In this document: piece by piece, positions 16,603 through 27,807 of the stretch
Layout of the letters: each line of letters starts with the position of its first letter
How positions within the stretch are numbered: the first letter of the stretch is position 1
From: Streptomyces sp. JH34
GTDB taxonomy: Bacteria; Actinomycetota; Actinomycetes; Streptomycetales; Streptomycetaceae
Assembly: GCF_029428875.1 (NCBI RefSeq)
Contig: NZ_JAJSOO010000001.1
Coordinates: 558,001 to 622,000 of the forward strand
DNA length: 64,000 nucleotides
Direction: 5' to 3'
Program-made: the position numbers and the translations under genes
Notes under the pieces: generated by a model
The model's database searches: none
What the model saw: the letters and a program-made list of their open reading frames with translations, nothing else
What the model was told of the DNA's origin: nothing

Positions 16603-17978
16603 CCGTGGCGGTCGTCCTCTTCACCTCCGACCTGCGGCTGCACGACCATCCGCCGTTGCACGCGGCGCTCGCCTCGTCCGACGAGGTGGTACCGCTGTTC
16701 GTGCTCGACGCCGGGGTGGAGACCGCCGGGTTCGGCGCACCGAACCGGCGTGCGTTCCTCGCCGACTGCCTCCGGGACCTGGATTCGGGGCTCCGCGAAC
16801 GCGGCGGGCGTCTGATCGTCCGTGAGGGCGACGTCGCCGAGGAGGTCGGCGCGATCGTCTCCGAGACGGGCGCGGGCGCGGTCCACATGGCAGCAGGCGT
16901 CAGCGGCTACGCGCAGCGCCGGGAGGAGCGGTTGCGGGAGGCCCTCACCTCCGTGGGCTGCCGGCTGAGCGTGCACGACGCGGTGGTCACCGCGGTCCCG
17001 CCCGGTGCGGTGGTGCCCTCCGGGGCGGGCCGGGACCATTTCGCCGTCTTCACGCCGTACTTCAGGCGCTGGTCCGGGGAAGGCCTGCGCTCACCGTTCG
17101 GGGCGCCTCGTACGGTCCGCGTACCGGAGGGTCCCGGGTCGGCCGCGCTGCCGTCGCGGGCCGGTACCCGGGGGCTGTCCCCCGGCCTGGCCGAGGGCGG
17201 GGAGACCGAGGGCCGCAGGCTGTTCACCGCGTGGTGCCGCAGCGGGCTCGCCTCGTACGAGGACCGCCACGACGACATGGCGGGCGACGCGACCTCGCGG
17301 CTCTCGCCGCACCTGCACTTCGGCACGCTCTCCCCCACCGAGGTGGTCCACCGTGCGCGCCCGGCGGGCGGGCCGGGTGCGGAGGCGTTCGTGCGCCAGG
17401 TCTGCTGGCGGGACTTCCACCATCAGGTCCTGGCCGCCCGGCCGGCCGCCTCCCGCTCCGACTACCGTCCGCGACAGGACCGTTGGCGCACCGGACGGGC
17501 GGCCGAGGCCGAGACGGCCGCCTGGAAGGAGGGCCGCACCGGATATCCGGTGGTCGACGCCGCGATGCGCCAACTACTCCACGAGGGCTGGATGCACAAC
17601 CGGGGGCGGCTGCTCACCGCGAGCTTCCTGGCCAAGACCCTGTACGTGGACTGGCGGTCCGGAGCGCGTCATTTCCTGGATCTGCTCGTCGACGGGGACA
17701 TCGCCAACAACCAGCTCAACTGGCAGTGGGTGGCCGGTACGGGCACGGACAGCCGGCCCAACCGGGTGCTCAATCCGGTGACGCAGGCCAAGCGGTACGA
17801 CCCGGACGGCGCCTACGTACGCCGCTGGGTGCCCGAACTCGCCGGGGTCTCCGGGTCCGCCGTGCACGAGCCGTGGAAGCTTCCGCGGGAGGAGCGCCGC
17901 CGCTACGGCTATCCGGAGCCGGTGGTCGGGCTGTCGGACGGGCTGGCCAGGTTCAAGGAGGCGAGGGGGCTCGACTGA
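16599..17978 (+). CDS. phr: deoxyribodipyrimidine photolyase
   Basis: 459 aa. N-terminal alpha/beta antenna domain (about 1-130: VVLFTSDLRLHDHPPL, VPLFVLD), then the FAD-binding helical domain with LSPHLHFGTLSPTEV, VCWRDFHHQ, GYPVVDAAMRQL, GWMHNRGR and DGDIANNQLNWQWVAGTGTD. The photolyase/cryptochrome signature is intact, including the Trp and Asn residues that contact FAD. It repairs cyclobutane pyrimidine dimers with blue light. Translation is coupled to the upstream epimerase-like gene. Confidence 0.93.
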   Translation: MTVAVVLFTSDLRLHDHPPLHAALASSDEVVPLFVLDAGVETAGFGAPNRRAFLADCLRDLDSGLRERGGRLIVREGDVAEEVGAIVSETGAGAVHMAAGVSGYAQRREERLREALTSVGCRLSVHDAVVTAVPPGAVVPSGAGRDHFAVFTPYFRRWSGEGLRSPFGAPRTVRVPEGPGSAALPSRAGTRGLSPGLAEGGETEGRRLFTAWCRSGLASYEDRHDDMAGDATSRLSPHLHFGTLSPTEVVHRARPAGGPGAEAFVRQVCWRDFHHQVLAARPAASRSDYRPRQDRWRTGRAAEAETAAWKEGRTGYPVVDAAMRQLLHEGWMHNRGRLLTASFLAKTLYVDWRSGARHFLDLLVDGDIANNQLNWQWVAGTGTDSRPNRVLNPVTQAKRYDPDGAYVRRWVPELAGVSGSAVHEPWKLPREERRRYGYPEPVVGLSDGLARFKEARGLD

Positions 17979-17998
17979 CGGCCGGCCCGCCCTCCCCT

Positions 17999-18841
17999 TC
18001 AGACCTTGCGCCAGCGGGCGTTGGCCCAGGAGAAGAGGCCGAAGGCGGCCAGTCCGAGTGCGACGAGGACGAGGAGCCAGGGGCCTGCGGGGGTCTCGGT
18101 GAAGGAGCGCAGGGTGTCGTCCATGCCCTTGGCCCGGCCCGGCTCGTGCTGGACGGCTGCCGCGATCGCGAACCCGCCGGCCGTCGCGAAGACCACGCCC
18201 CGGACGGTGCCGCCGAAGACGCCGACGACGTCGACGGCCTGACGGACCCTCTTCGACATCTCGGCCGTCTTCAGGTGCTTGTGGTATTTGCGGGCGAGGG
18301 CGCGGAAGACGATCCAGAGGCCTGCGCCCGTCACCACGGCGCCCGCGATGCCCACGATCCACTGCCCTGCGGGCCATTCGAGGGCGCGTGCCGTGACGTC
18401 GTCGGTCTGCTGGTCGCTCGACCCGCTGCCGCTCCCCTTGTCACCGGCCGCGTAGGAGATGACGGAGTAGGAGACGAAGGCGTAGAAGACGAAGCGGCCC
18501 GCAGCCATGGCGCGCTTCGTGGCCTTGTCGCCGTCGGGACCGGCCTGGCCGAAGGCCGCTTCGGACAGTCGCCACAGGGCCATGCCGGCCAGCGCGACAC
18601 CGAGGGCCCAGAGCAGGATGTTCCCGAAGGGCTTCTCGGCTATCTCGGCGATGGCGCCGCCCCGGTCGGCCTGCTTCCCGCCTCCGTCGGAGAAACCGAT
18701 GCGCAGGGCGAGCACCCCCACCAGGAGGTAGATCACCCCGCGCGCCACGAAGCCGGCCCGGGCACCCACGTCCACGGCTCGGCTCCGTGCGGCTCGTCTC
18801 GCCTGACCATGTGCGTTCATCGACAGCGCGTTCGCATTCAT
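17999..18841 (-). CDS. DUF1206 membrane protein
   Basis: 280 aa with three repeats of a two-helix DUF1206 unit: R-A-G-F-V-A-R-G-V-I-Y near residue 29, GRFVFYAFVSYSVISY near 115, and GTVRGVVFATAGGFA near 212. Six membrane segments in total. Start choice is uncertain: ATG 18841 or ATG 18820; neither has a strong ribosome site. Function unknown; the family is common in actinomycetes. It is convergent with the photolyase gene. Confidence 0.82.
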   Translation of the reverse strand: MNANALSMNAHGQARRAARSRAVDVGARAGFVARGVIYLLVGVLALRIGFSDGGGKQADRGGAIAEIAEKPFGNILLWALGVALAGMALWRLSEAAFGQAGPDGDKATKRAMAAGRFVFYAFVSYSVISYAAGDKGSGSGSSDQQTDDVTARALEWPAGQWIVGIAGAVVTGAGLWIVFRALARKYHKHLKTAEMSKRVRQAVDVVGVFGGTVRGVVFATAGGFAIAAAVQHEPGRAKGMDDTLRSFTETPAGPWLLVLVALGLAAFGLFSWANARWRKV

Positions 18842-18883
18842 GCACTGCCGGATGCCCCTGAAACGGCGATCAATGCGGGAGAA

Positions 18884-19423
18884 CTACGCGCCTTCGCCTT
18901 CCGGCCCGTTCTGTGCGGCAGGCTGCCCCTTGGCCCGTCGGCCGACCACGGCCGCCGCCGCCAGGGCGCTGCCCGCGAAAGCGAGGGCGACGACCCGGGG
19001 CCGGTCGAGGACGTGCCCGGTGGCGTGGTCCAGGGAGTAGCGGCCGGCGCCGGTCACCCCGATCGCCGCGGCGGTGAAGCCGAGGAACGCCGGGTACTCG
19101 TAGCCTCCGCCCATCGCGAAGAAGCCGGCGGGCGCGTGCACGGCGACGGCACCGGCCATCGTGCCGGCCGCGGCGGCCCCGGCCGCGGGGGTGGCGAGAC
19201 CGAGGGCGAGGAGGAGTCCGCCGCCCGCCTCGCCGAGTCCCGCTGCCAGGGCGCTGTGCTTCGGCGGGTCGAAGCCCATGGCCTCCATCGCCGCGGTGGT
19301 CCCCTCGATGCCCCCGCCACCGAACCACCCGCCCAGCTTCTGGCTGCCGTGGGCCGCCAGGACGGCTCCCGTCCCCACCCGGAGTACGAGAAGTCCGAAG
19401 TCGCGTCGGTTGATGCAGGCCAT
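18884..19423 (-). CDS. DoxX-family membrane protein
   Basis: 179 aa from an ATG with GGGAG upstream. Opening RRDFGLLVLRVGTGAVLAAHGSQKL and GGGIEGTTAAMEAMG are classic DoxX. Four membrane helices follow, then a short polar tail. The family is linked to thiol redox or quinone handling in some bacteria, without a firm general function. Divergent from the oxidoreductase gene at 19631. Confidence 0.85.
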   Translation of the reverse strand: MACINRRDFGLLVLRVGTGAVLAAHGSQKLGGWFGGGGIEGTTAAMEAMGFDPPKHSALAAGLGEAGGGLLLALGLATPAAGAAAAGTMAGAVAVHAPAGFFAMGGGYEYPAFLGFTAAAIGVTGAGRYSLDHATGHVLDRPRVVALAFAGSALAAAAVVGRRAKGQPAAQNGPEGEGA

Positions 19424-19462
19424 GGGATGTCTCCCGTCGACGGGGGCGGAGCGGGGCTCTGA

Positions 19463-21646
<2,184 letters not shown>

Positions 21647-21679
21647 GGGACCGGTCCCGCTGTCTCTAGGATGCGGTCC

Positions 21680-22219
21680 ATGTCACTCCCGCACGCGATC
21701 CTCACCGCCCTGCTCGAGAAGCCGTCGTCCGGTCTCGAACTGACGCGGAGGTTCGACCGGTCGATCGGCTATTTCTGGCCGTCCACGCATCAGCAGATCT
21801 ACCGCGAGCTGGGAAAGCTGGAGAAGGCCGGTCACATCCGGGTCCTGCCGACCGGGCAGCCGGCGCGCGGGCAGCGCAAGGAGTACGAGGTGCTGCCCGC
21901 GGGCCGTGAGGCGCTCATGGCCTGGGTGTCGCTTGCCGAGGATCCCCGACCCGTCCGTGATCCGCTGCTGCTGAGGATGCGGGCGGCCGCCGTGGTCGGT
22001 GCCCCGGGGCTCGCCGCGGAGCTGCGCAGACACCTGGCGCTGCACCGGGCGCAGCTGGCGGAGTATCTGGAGATCGAGGAGCGTGACTTCCCGCCGGAGC
22101 GGACCGCCGACGAGGACCGGCTGCGCCGTCTGGTGCTGCGCGGGGGCATCGACCTGGAGACGTTCTGGACGGGCTGGCTGACCAGGGCGATCGACGACCT
22201 GGACGGGCCGGGCTCGTAG
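21680..22219 (+). CDS. PadR-family regulator
   Basis: 179 aa. Starts MSLPHAILTALLEKPSSG at the second of two ATGs (the upstream one adds three residues). The PadR winged helix runs about residues 4-85 (GLELTRRFDRSIGYFWPSTH, YRELGKLEKAGHIRV), followed by the VirR-like C-terminal dimer helices. Same strand as and close behind the flavin oxidoreductase, so it probably regulates it. The ligand is unknown. Confidence 0.88.
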   Translation: MSLPHAILTALLEKPSSGLELTRRFDRSIGYFWPSTHQQIYRELGKLEKAGHIRVLPTGQPARGQRKEYEVLPAGREALMAWVSLAEDPRPVRDPLLLRMRAAAVVGAPGLAAELRRHLALHRAQLAEYLEIEERDFPPERTADEDRLRRLVLRGGIDLETFWTGWLTRAIDDLDGPGS

Positions 22220-22437
22220 GGGCGCGTTCCGCCTCCGTCCGCCGGTCCGCACCGGCTGTCCCGCGCCCGGTCAGGAGACGGTACGGAGAGCGGCGGGACA
22301 TAGCGTCGCGTCCGGGGGCGGGAAGTACCGCCCGCCCCGTGCATTCCGCCCGCGCTCGCGGACTCCCCGCACCGCTAGAACCGTCCCACCGGGTTCGTGA
22401 GGGTCCGGGCGCCCGGGGCGACGACGAGAGGACGCAT

Positions 22438-22998
22438 GTGGTGAAAGCACGCATGGCACGTACGGGGGTCGCACTCGTGGCGGCCGCGGCGGCCGTCGTC
22501 GCGACGGGGTCGGCCGCACAGGCGGAAGCGGGCTTCTCCGCCGAGAAGTACGAGCAGGTCCAGTTCGGGATGACGTTCGACGAGGTCTGGGAGATCAGCG
22601 GCGGTGGGTCGATGTGCCACACCGGCGGCAGCCTCGGCGACTCGATCCTGTGTTACACGGAGTCGGGCGACTACGCGCCCTACGGCGGCTTCTCCTTCAC
22701 GGACGACGGCGAGCTCTGGAACAAACGCAACGAGTACCTCTACAAGGCGGCGACCCCGTCCATGAAGCTGTCGCACTACAACAGGACAGCCCTGGGCATG
22801 ACCGAGGCCCAGCTGTGGGCCGCCGTCCCGAAGGACTCCTGCGTCTCCCAGGGCGAGAGCTACCCGAACTGGCCCGCGAAGACCGGCTTCGAGGAGAAGT
22901 ACTACTGTGCGGCCGCCACCGGCCTCTTCCCGCCGTCCGCCAGCTTCCACCTCACCGACGGCGTCCTTACGTACCGCTACCAGCGCAGCCTGACCTGA
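22438..22998 (+). CDS. secreted beta-lactamase inhibitory protein (BLIP) homologue
   Basis: 186 aa from GTG 22438 (GAGAGGA ribosome site). Residues about 1-31 are a signal peptide ending ATGSAAQAEA. The mature part has two repeats, the BLIP architecture: repeat 1 opens Y-E-Q-V-Q-F-G-M-T, repeat 2 Y-N-R-T-A-L-G-M-T. Both disulphide pairs are in place (C60/C72 and C135/C157), and the active-site-inserting loop keeps Asp78-Tyr79 (GDY), equivalent to BLIP Asp49-Tyr50. Homologues in S. clavuligerus are BLIP and the non-inhibitory Blp. I cannot say from sequence whether this one inhibits. It stands 12 kb left of the clavulanate-type cluster. Confidence 0.88.
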   Translation: MVKARMARTGVALVAAAAAVVATGSAAQAEAGFSAEKYEQVQFGMTFDEVWEISGGGSMCHTGGSLGDSILCYTESGDYAPYGGFSFTDDGELWNKRNEYLYKAATPSMKLSHYNRTALGMTEAQLWAAVPKDSCVSQGESYPNWPAKTGFEEKYYCAAATGLFPPSASFHLTDGVLTYRYQRSLT

Positions 22999-23029
22999 CC
23001 GGCCGGTCACCGGACCACGGCGGCCGTCG

Positions 23030-24028
23030 TCAGCCCGCCGTGGTCGTCTCCCGTGCGGGGCCCGCTCGGACCAGGTCCGGCACCCCGGCCGGCCCCGCTC
23101 GCAGGACCGGCGGCCCGGCGGCGGGCGGCACGGAGGGGACCGTGTGGGAGACGACCACGCGTGACGGTCGCGTCGGCGGGGCCGGGGCTTCGGCCCGCGA
23201 CGGGCCGCCGGCCTGCGCGCGGCTGAGCAGGAGTACGCCCTGGCCGGCGGCCGCGGCGCCGATGAGTGCCGGGAGCAGGCCCAGCGCCCCGCCCTGGAGG
23301 CGTTCACCGAGCAGGATCAGGCCGATCACGGCCGCGGCGACCGGGTTGGCGAGGGTGACCACGGCGAGTGGGGCGCCGAGGCCGCCCCGGTAGGCGGTCT
23401 GGGAGAGCAGGAGCCCGCCCAGGGCGAAGAACGAGACGAGCACCGCGACGCTCACCAGCCGCCAGCTCAGCAACGGCCCCGAGTGGTCGGTCGCGGCGAC
23501 CGTGAGGGTCTGGGTGAGTGCGGACGCCACCCCGGACGTGATGCCCGAGGCCGCGGCGTGCCTCAGGCCGGGCCGGGTGCCCGGGCGGCCGAGTACGGCG
23601 ACGAGCCCCATGGTGACGGCGCCGACCCCCAGGGCCTCGGGGAGGCTCAGCGTGTCGTGCGGCGAGGTGCCGCCCGCGGCCAGGAGCAGGGCGGCGAGGC
23701 CGACGAGTGTGAGGAGCGTGCCGCGCCATTCCGTCCGGCTGACCCGGCGGCCCGCGGACCGCGCGCCCAGGGGGACGGCGGCGACGAGCGTGAGTGCGCC
23801 GAGGGGCTGGACCAGGGTGAGCGGTCCGTACTTCAGCGCGGCTACGTGCAGCAGCGCCCCGCCGGCGTTGAGGCCGACCGCCGACCACCAGGCTCCGCGG
23901 CCCAGCAGGCTCAGCGCCCCCGCGGAGGATTCGGTCCGGCCGGCGAGCCGGGCCTGCGCCACCGCGGCGGTGGCGTACGCGCCGGCGGAGACGAGGGAGA
24001 GGGCGACGGCCATGAGCGTGGCGTTCAT
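23030..24028 (-). CDS. DMT-type membrane protein
   Basis: 332 aa, about ten hydrophobic helices in two EamA-like halves (SLVSAGAYATAAVAQARL..., LRHAAASGITSGVASAL..., LANPVAAAVIGLILLGERL). The last 50 residues are a Pro/Ala/Arg-rich cytoplasmic tail. The ATG at 24028 overlaps the stop of the PAP2 gene (ATGA) and has GGAG upstream. Possible exporter of a metabolite; substrate unknown. Confidence 0.82.
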   Translation of the reverse strand: MNATLMAVALSLVSAGAYATAAVAQARLAGRTESSAGALSLLGRGAWWSAVGLNAGGALLHVAALKYGPLTLVQPLGALTLVAAVPLGARSAGRRVSRTEWRGTLLTLVGLAALLLAAGGTSPHDTLSLPEALGVGAVTMGLVAVLGRPGTRPGLRHAAASGITSGVASALTQTLTVAATDHSGPLLSWRLVSVAVLVSFFALGGLLLSQTAYRGGLGAPLAVVTLANPVAAAVIGLILLGERLQGGALGLLPALIGAAAAGQGVLLLSRAQAGGPSRAEAPAPPTRPSRVVVSHTVPSVPPAAGPPVLRAGPAGVPDLVRAGPARETTTAG

Positions 24029-24834
24029 CGCTGAGCTCCTGACCGTGCGTAGGCGGGTGACGCGTAGTTCTGGGCGGGTACGGGCGCCCACGACAGGTGC
24101 GTGCGCACCGGTGTGCGCGGCAGCCTGAGCGCGGCGTAGGCGACGGCGAGCAGGGCGCCGACCACGATCGCGTCGAGCCAGTAGTGGTTGGCCGTGCCCA
24201 CGACGACGAACAGAGTGAGCAGCGGGTGCAGCAGCCACAGCGGGCGCCACCGGGAGCGGGTGGCGACGACGATCCCGACGGCGACCGCCAGGGCCCAGCC
24301 GACGTGCAGGGAGGGCATGGCCGCGAACTGGTTGGCCATCGAGTCGGTCGAGGGGGTGTCCCCGTACACGGTGGGCCCGTAGGCCTGCCCGGTGTCGACG
24401 AGTCCGGCCGCGTGGAGCATCCGTGGCGGGGCGAGGGGGAAGATCAGGTGCAGGGCGAGCGCGGCACCGGTGAGTGCGGCCAGGACGCGCCGCGACCAGA
24501 CGTAGTGGCGCGGGCGGCGCCAGTACAGCCAGACCAGGAAGGCGAGCGTGGCCGGGAAGTGCACGGTCGCGTAGTAGGTGTTCGCGGCCTGGACGAGCGT
24601 GTGGCTGTGCAGCAGGACGCCCTGTACGGCTCCTTCGCGGGGGAGGCCCGCGGCCCGCTCGAAGCTCCATACGTGTCCGGCGTTGCGGAAGGCCTCCTCG
24701 ACGTGGCCGTTGGCGGCCTGCCGGCCGAGCTTGTAGACGAGGAAGAGTCCGGCTACCAGAAGCAGCTCGTGGACGAGGGGCGGTCGGGCTGAGGTGTCCG
24801 GCTCCCGCTCCGCAGGCTCGCTGCGGGTGTGCAT
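24025..24834 (-). CDS. PAP2-type membrane phosphatase
   Basis: 269 aa. Membrane protein of the PAP2_3 (Aur1/Ipt1-like) group: conserved P-S-L-H-V (MPSLHVGWALAV) and the distal G-x-x-N-H-Y-W-x-D (GTANHYWLDAIVV) carry the catalytic histidines. Start is ATG 24834; a GTG immediately before is an alternative. It may hydrolyse or exchange lipid phosphates. Operon with the DMT protein, divergent from a TetR gene whose operator lies between them. Confidence 0.85.
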   Translation of the reverse strand: MHTRSEPAEREPDTSARPPLVHELLLVAGLFLVYKLGRQAANGHVEEAFRNAGHVWSFERAAGLPREGAVQGVLLHSHTLVQAANTYYATVHFPATLAFLVWLYWRRPRHYVWSRRVLAALTGAALALHLIFPLAPPRMLHAAGLVDTGQAYGPTVYGDTPSTDSMANQFAAMPSLHVGWALAVAVGIVVATRSRWRPLWLLHPLLTLFVVVGTANHYWLDAIVVGALLAVAYAALRLPRTPVRTHLSWAPVPAQNYASPAYARSGAQR

Positions 24835-24906
24835 CACCCGTGCCCCTTTACTGACGGTGCGCTGTTACGACGCCGGCATGGCCAGTCCATGCCGTATCGA
24901 TACGCA

Positions 24907-24938
24907 AGTGTACCGATACGGCGGCGTATCGGTACACT
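24907..24938. promoter_or_regulatory. TetR operator with perfect 14-bp arms
   Basis: AGTGTACCGATACG-GCGG-CGTATCGGTACACT, a perfect 14-bp inverted repeat between the divergent PAP2 and tetR genes. An additional short palindrome CGTATCGATACG (24893-24904) lies just beside it. This is the best operator in the window. Confidence 0.85.
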
Positions 24939-24984
24939 GGCGTACCGAGGGTCCCCAGCCGCACAGCAGCAGAGAGGGAAGCAG

Positions 24985-25629
24985 ATGCCGTCGCCCGGTT
25001 CAGCCCAGGAGTCAGTACCCGCGTCACGCCGGTCGAAGATCACACCGGAGCGGGCACAGGAGCTCTACACCGCCGTGCTGGACCTGCTGCGGGAGAGCGG
25101 CTACGACTCGCTGACGATGGAGGGCGTCGCCTCCCGCACTCGGTGCGGGAAGTCCACCCTCTACCGCCAGTGGGGATCGAAGCCGGAACTGGTCGTCGCC
25201 TCACTGCACGGCACCCGCAGGGCCCTGCTGTCCGACATCGACACCGGCAGCCTGAGCGGCGACCTGCGCGAGGCGGCCCGGGCCGTGGACGCGGCGTCGG
25301 GCCAGGACACCGCGCTGATGCACGCGCTCAGCCACGCCGCACTGCAGAATCCCGACCTGCTCTGCGCGATGCGCTCCACCCTGATCGCGCCCGCCGTCAC
25401 CGCGATCGACACGATGGTCGAACGCGCCGTACGCCGCGGCGAGATCGAGGCCGACAACCCCGCGGCGGAGTACGTGGCCGCCCAGGTGCTCGGCATCATG
25501 CGCGCCCAGCCCCTCCTGGAGGGCCGGTACGCGGACGACGCCTTCCTGACCCGTTTCGTCGAGTGCGCCGTACTCCCCGCGCTCGGACTCCCCGTCCCTC
25601 CGCCCGCCCCCGGGGCGAGCGGGACCTGA
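24985..25629 (+). CDS. TetR-family regulator, divergent from the PAP2/DMT operon
   Basis: 214 aa. The ATG at 24985 follows AGAGAGGGAAG. HTH at about 20-66 (ITPERAQELYTAVLDLLRES, RCGKSTLYRQWGSKPEL), then a TetR C-terminal domain of the TetR_C_16/AcrR-like type. The operator 47 bases upstream lies between it and the PAP2/DMT pair, so it probably represses both directions. Confidence 0.9.
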   Translation: MPSPGSAQESVPASRRSKITPERAQELYTAVLDLLRESGYDSLTMEGVASRTRCGKSTLYRQWGSKPELVVASLHGTRRALLSDIDTGSLSGDLREAARAVDAASGQDTALMHALSHAALQNPDLLCAMRSTLIAPAVTAIDTMVERAVRRGEIEADNPAAEYVAAQVLGIMRAQPLLEGRYADDAFLTRFVECAVLPALGLPVPPPAPGASGT

Positions 25630-25708
25630 TGAACGTGGCCCGTCGCCCGAGCGGATGACGACGGACCACCCGCGCGCCGCACCGTGGGGACGGGGACGGC
25701 GCACCACC

Positions 25709-25746
25709 GGCAGGCCGGTGGTCTCCGAGGAGACCACCGGCCTGCC
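25709..25746. terminator. terminator after tetR
   Basis: Perfect 17-bp arms (25709-25725 and 25730-25746) around a CGAG loop, followed by TATTT. Downstream of tetR, before the SPFH gene promoter. Confidence 0.85.
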
Positions 25747-25834
25747 GTATTTCGCCCACCCCCCTTCTCGTCCACTTGACGAGATCCGGCGACACCCCTT
25801 ATCGTCTTCATGACGAGAAAGAGGGGGTCCCGAC

Positions 25835-26848
25835 ATGGCCGACATCACCCGGCGCTTCGGCTGGCGGCATCTGCGCTCCGCACCCACCGCCCACATCCGC
25901 CACCACAGGCGGGGCAGGCTCACCCACGACGGCCCGGGTCTGAGCTTCTGGTACCGCTCGCTCGCCGCGGCGCTCTCCGAGGTCCCGGTCGACGACCGGG
26001 AGCTGGCGATGGCGTTCCACGCCCGTACGGCCGACTTCCAGGACGTCACCGTGCAGGCCACCGTCACCTACCGGATCAGCGATCCCGCCCTGGCCGCCGC
26101 CCGGCTCGACTTCTCGGTGGACCCCGACACCGGGGTGTGGCGTGGTACGCCCCTGGAGCAGATCGCCACCCTGCTCACCGAGACCGCCCAGCAGCACACC
26201 CTGGACGTCCTGGCCCGCACCCCTCTCGCGGCCGCCCTCGTGGACGGCGTCGCCGCCGTGCGGGAACGGGTCGCCTCCGGGCTCACGGCCGAGCCCCGGC
26301 TGCCGGCCACCGGTATCGACGTGGTCGCCGTGCGCGTCGTCGCCATCCGTCCCGAGGCGGAGGTCGAACGCGCCCTGCGCACCCCGGCCAGGGAGCAGAT
26401 CCAGCAGGAGGCCGACCGGTCGGTGTACGAGCGCCGGGCGGTCGCGGTCGAACGCGAGCGGACCATCGCCGAGAACGAGCTGGCCAGCAAGATCGAGCTC
26501 GCGCGTCGCGAGGAGCAGCTGGTCGATCAGCGCGGCACCAACGCCCGCAGGGAGGCCGAGGAGAAGTCGGCGGCCGACGGGGTGCGTTCGGCCGCCGAGG
26601 CCGCCCGCACCGTGCGGCTGGCACGCGCGGAGGCGGAGGCCGCCCGCGAGGTCGGCGCGGCACGCGCCGAGGCGCAGTCGGCCTGGCTGCGGGCGCACGC
26701 GGACGTCGACCCCGCCACGCTCCACGCCCTGGCCGCGACGCGGCTGGCCGAGAACCTTCCGCGCATCGACAGCCTGACCCTCTCCCCCGACGTCCTGACG
26801 GGCCTGCTCGCCCGGCTCGGCAGGCCGGAGCCGGAGGAGCGGGCGTGA
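25835..26848 (+). CDS. SPFH/Band 7 (stomatin-like) protein
   Basis: 337 aa. SPFH domain about residues 25-185 (FHARTADFQDVTVQATVTYRIS..., GIDVVAVRVVAIRPEAEVERAL), followed by a long coiled-coil helix rich in Glu/Arg/Ala (about 185-285), then a short C-terminal part. It lacks the obvious N-terminal membrane hairpin of stomatins, so membrane contact may be indirect. First of three closely spaced genes, with GTGA overlap to an NAD-kinase-like gene. Confidence 0.85.
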   Translation: MADITRRFGWRHLRSAPTAHIRHHRRGRLTHDGPGLSFWYRSLAAALSEVPVDDRELAMAFHARTADFQDVTVQATVTYRISDPALAAARLDFSVDPDTGVWRGTPLEQIATLLTETAQQHTLDVLARTPLAAALVDGVAAVRERVASGLTAEPRLPATGIDVVAVRVVAIRPEAEVERALRTPAREQIQQEADRSVYERRAVAVERERTIAENELASKIELARREEQLVDQRGTNARREAEEKSAADGVRSAAEAARTVRLARAEAEAAREVGAARAEAQSAWLRAHADVDPATLHALAATRLAENLPRIDSLTLSPDVLTGLLARLGRPEPEERA

Positions 26849-27744
26849 GTCTGGCCCCGCGCGCGGTGCTGGTGCACCGCACGACCGAGTACGAGGAGCT
26901 CCTCGCGCGGCACGGGACCCACGGGCAGGCCGCGTTCGTGCTGGCCGGGCGCGGCCGGTCCATCGACGAGGTCGCCGAGCGTCACCGGCGCAACGAGCAG
27001 GCGCTCGCCGAGGTGGCCGCCGCGGTGCCGTTGCGGTGGCGCCGCAGCCGGGTGGAGCGGGCCGACCTCGACCGCTTCCTGTTCGGGCCCGAGGACGTGG
27101 TCGTGGTGGTAGGGCAGGACGGACTGGTCGCGAACGCCGCGAAGTACCTGTCCGGACAGCCGGTGGTGGGCATCGACACCGATCCGGGCCGCAATCCGGG
27201 TGTCCTCGTACGCCACCGGGCCCGTGACACGGCGGCGCTCTGCCGGGCCGCCGTGTCACCCGGCGGTCGGGTGGACGCCCTCACGATGACCGAGGCCGTC
27301 GCCGACGACACGCAGCGCCTGCTCGCCCTGAACGAGATCTACCTGGGGCCGCCAGGTCACCAGACCGCCCGCTACCGCATCGGTACGGACGGCGGACCGT
27401 CCGCCGGCGAGTCCCAGGCGTCCTCGGGCGTGCTGGTCGGCACGGGTACGGGCTCCACCGGCTGGCTGCGCTCCCTCTGGCTGGAACGGGGCAGCCCCCT
27501 GCCGCTGCCGGCCCCCTCGGACCGGCGGCTGGTCTGGTTCGTGCGCGAGGCCTGGCCGTCGCCGGCCACCGGCACCACGATGGTCGTGGGTGAGCTGGGA
27601 CTCCGGGACGGCCTGAGCCTCACCGTCGAGTCGGACCGGATGGTGGTGTTCGGCGACGGGATGGAGTCCGACGCACTGGAGTTGACGTGGGGCCAGTCGA
27701 TCCGCCTGGGCGTCTCGGACACCACACTCAATCTGGTGGCGTGA
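26845..27744 (+). CDS. NAD kinase-like protein with altered active-site motifs
   Basis: 299 aa starting at a GTG that overlaps the SPFH stop. The fold pattern of ATP-NAD kinases is recognisable, but the G-G-D-G-T motif is G-Q-D-G-L (VVVGQDGLVANAAKYL), the N-E pair is kept (LNEIYLGP), and G-S-T-A-Y is G-S-T-G-W (VGTGTGSTGW). The central Asp is present, so catalysis is possible but not certain. Coupling to an SPFH protein is unlike housekeeping nadK, suggesting a specialised NAD(P) sensor or kinase on a membrane platform. Confidence 0.8.
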   Translation: MSLAPRAVLVHRTTEYEELLARHGTHGQAAFVLAGRGRSIDEVAERHRRNEQALAEVAAAVPLRWRRSRVERADLDRFLFGPEDVVVVVGQDGLVANAAKYLSGQPVVGIDTDPGRNPGVLVRHRARDTAALCRAAVSPGGRVDALTMTEAVADDTQRLLALNEIYLGPPGHQTARYRIGTDGGPSAGESQASSGVLVGTGTGSTGWLRSLWLERGSPLPLPAPSDRRLVWFVREAWPSPATGTTMVVGELGLRDGLSLTVESDRMVVFGDGMESDALELTWGQSIRLGVSDTTLNLVA

Positions 27745-27807
27745 GCGCCGTGTGAGGATGGCGGGGTCCGCGCGACCCGTATCCGACCCCCCGGGAGCAG
27801 AGCAGCG

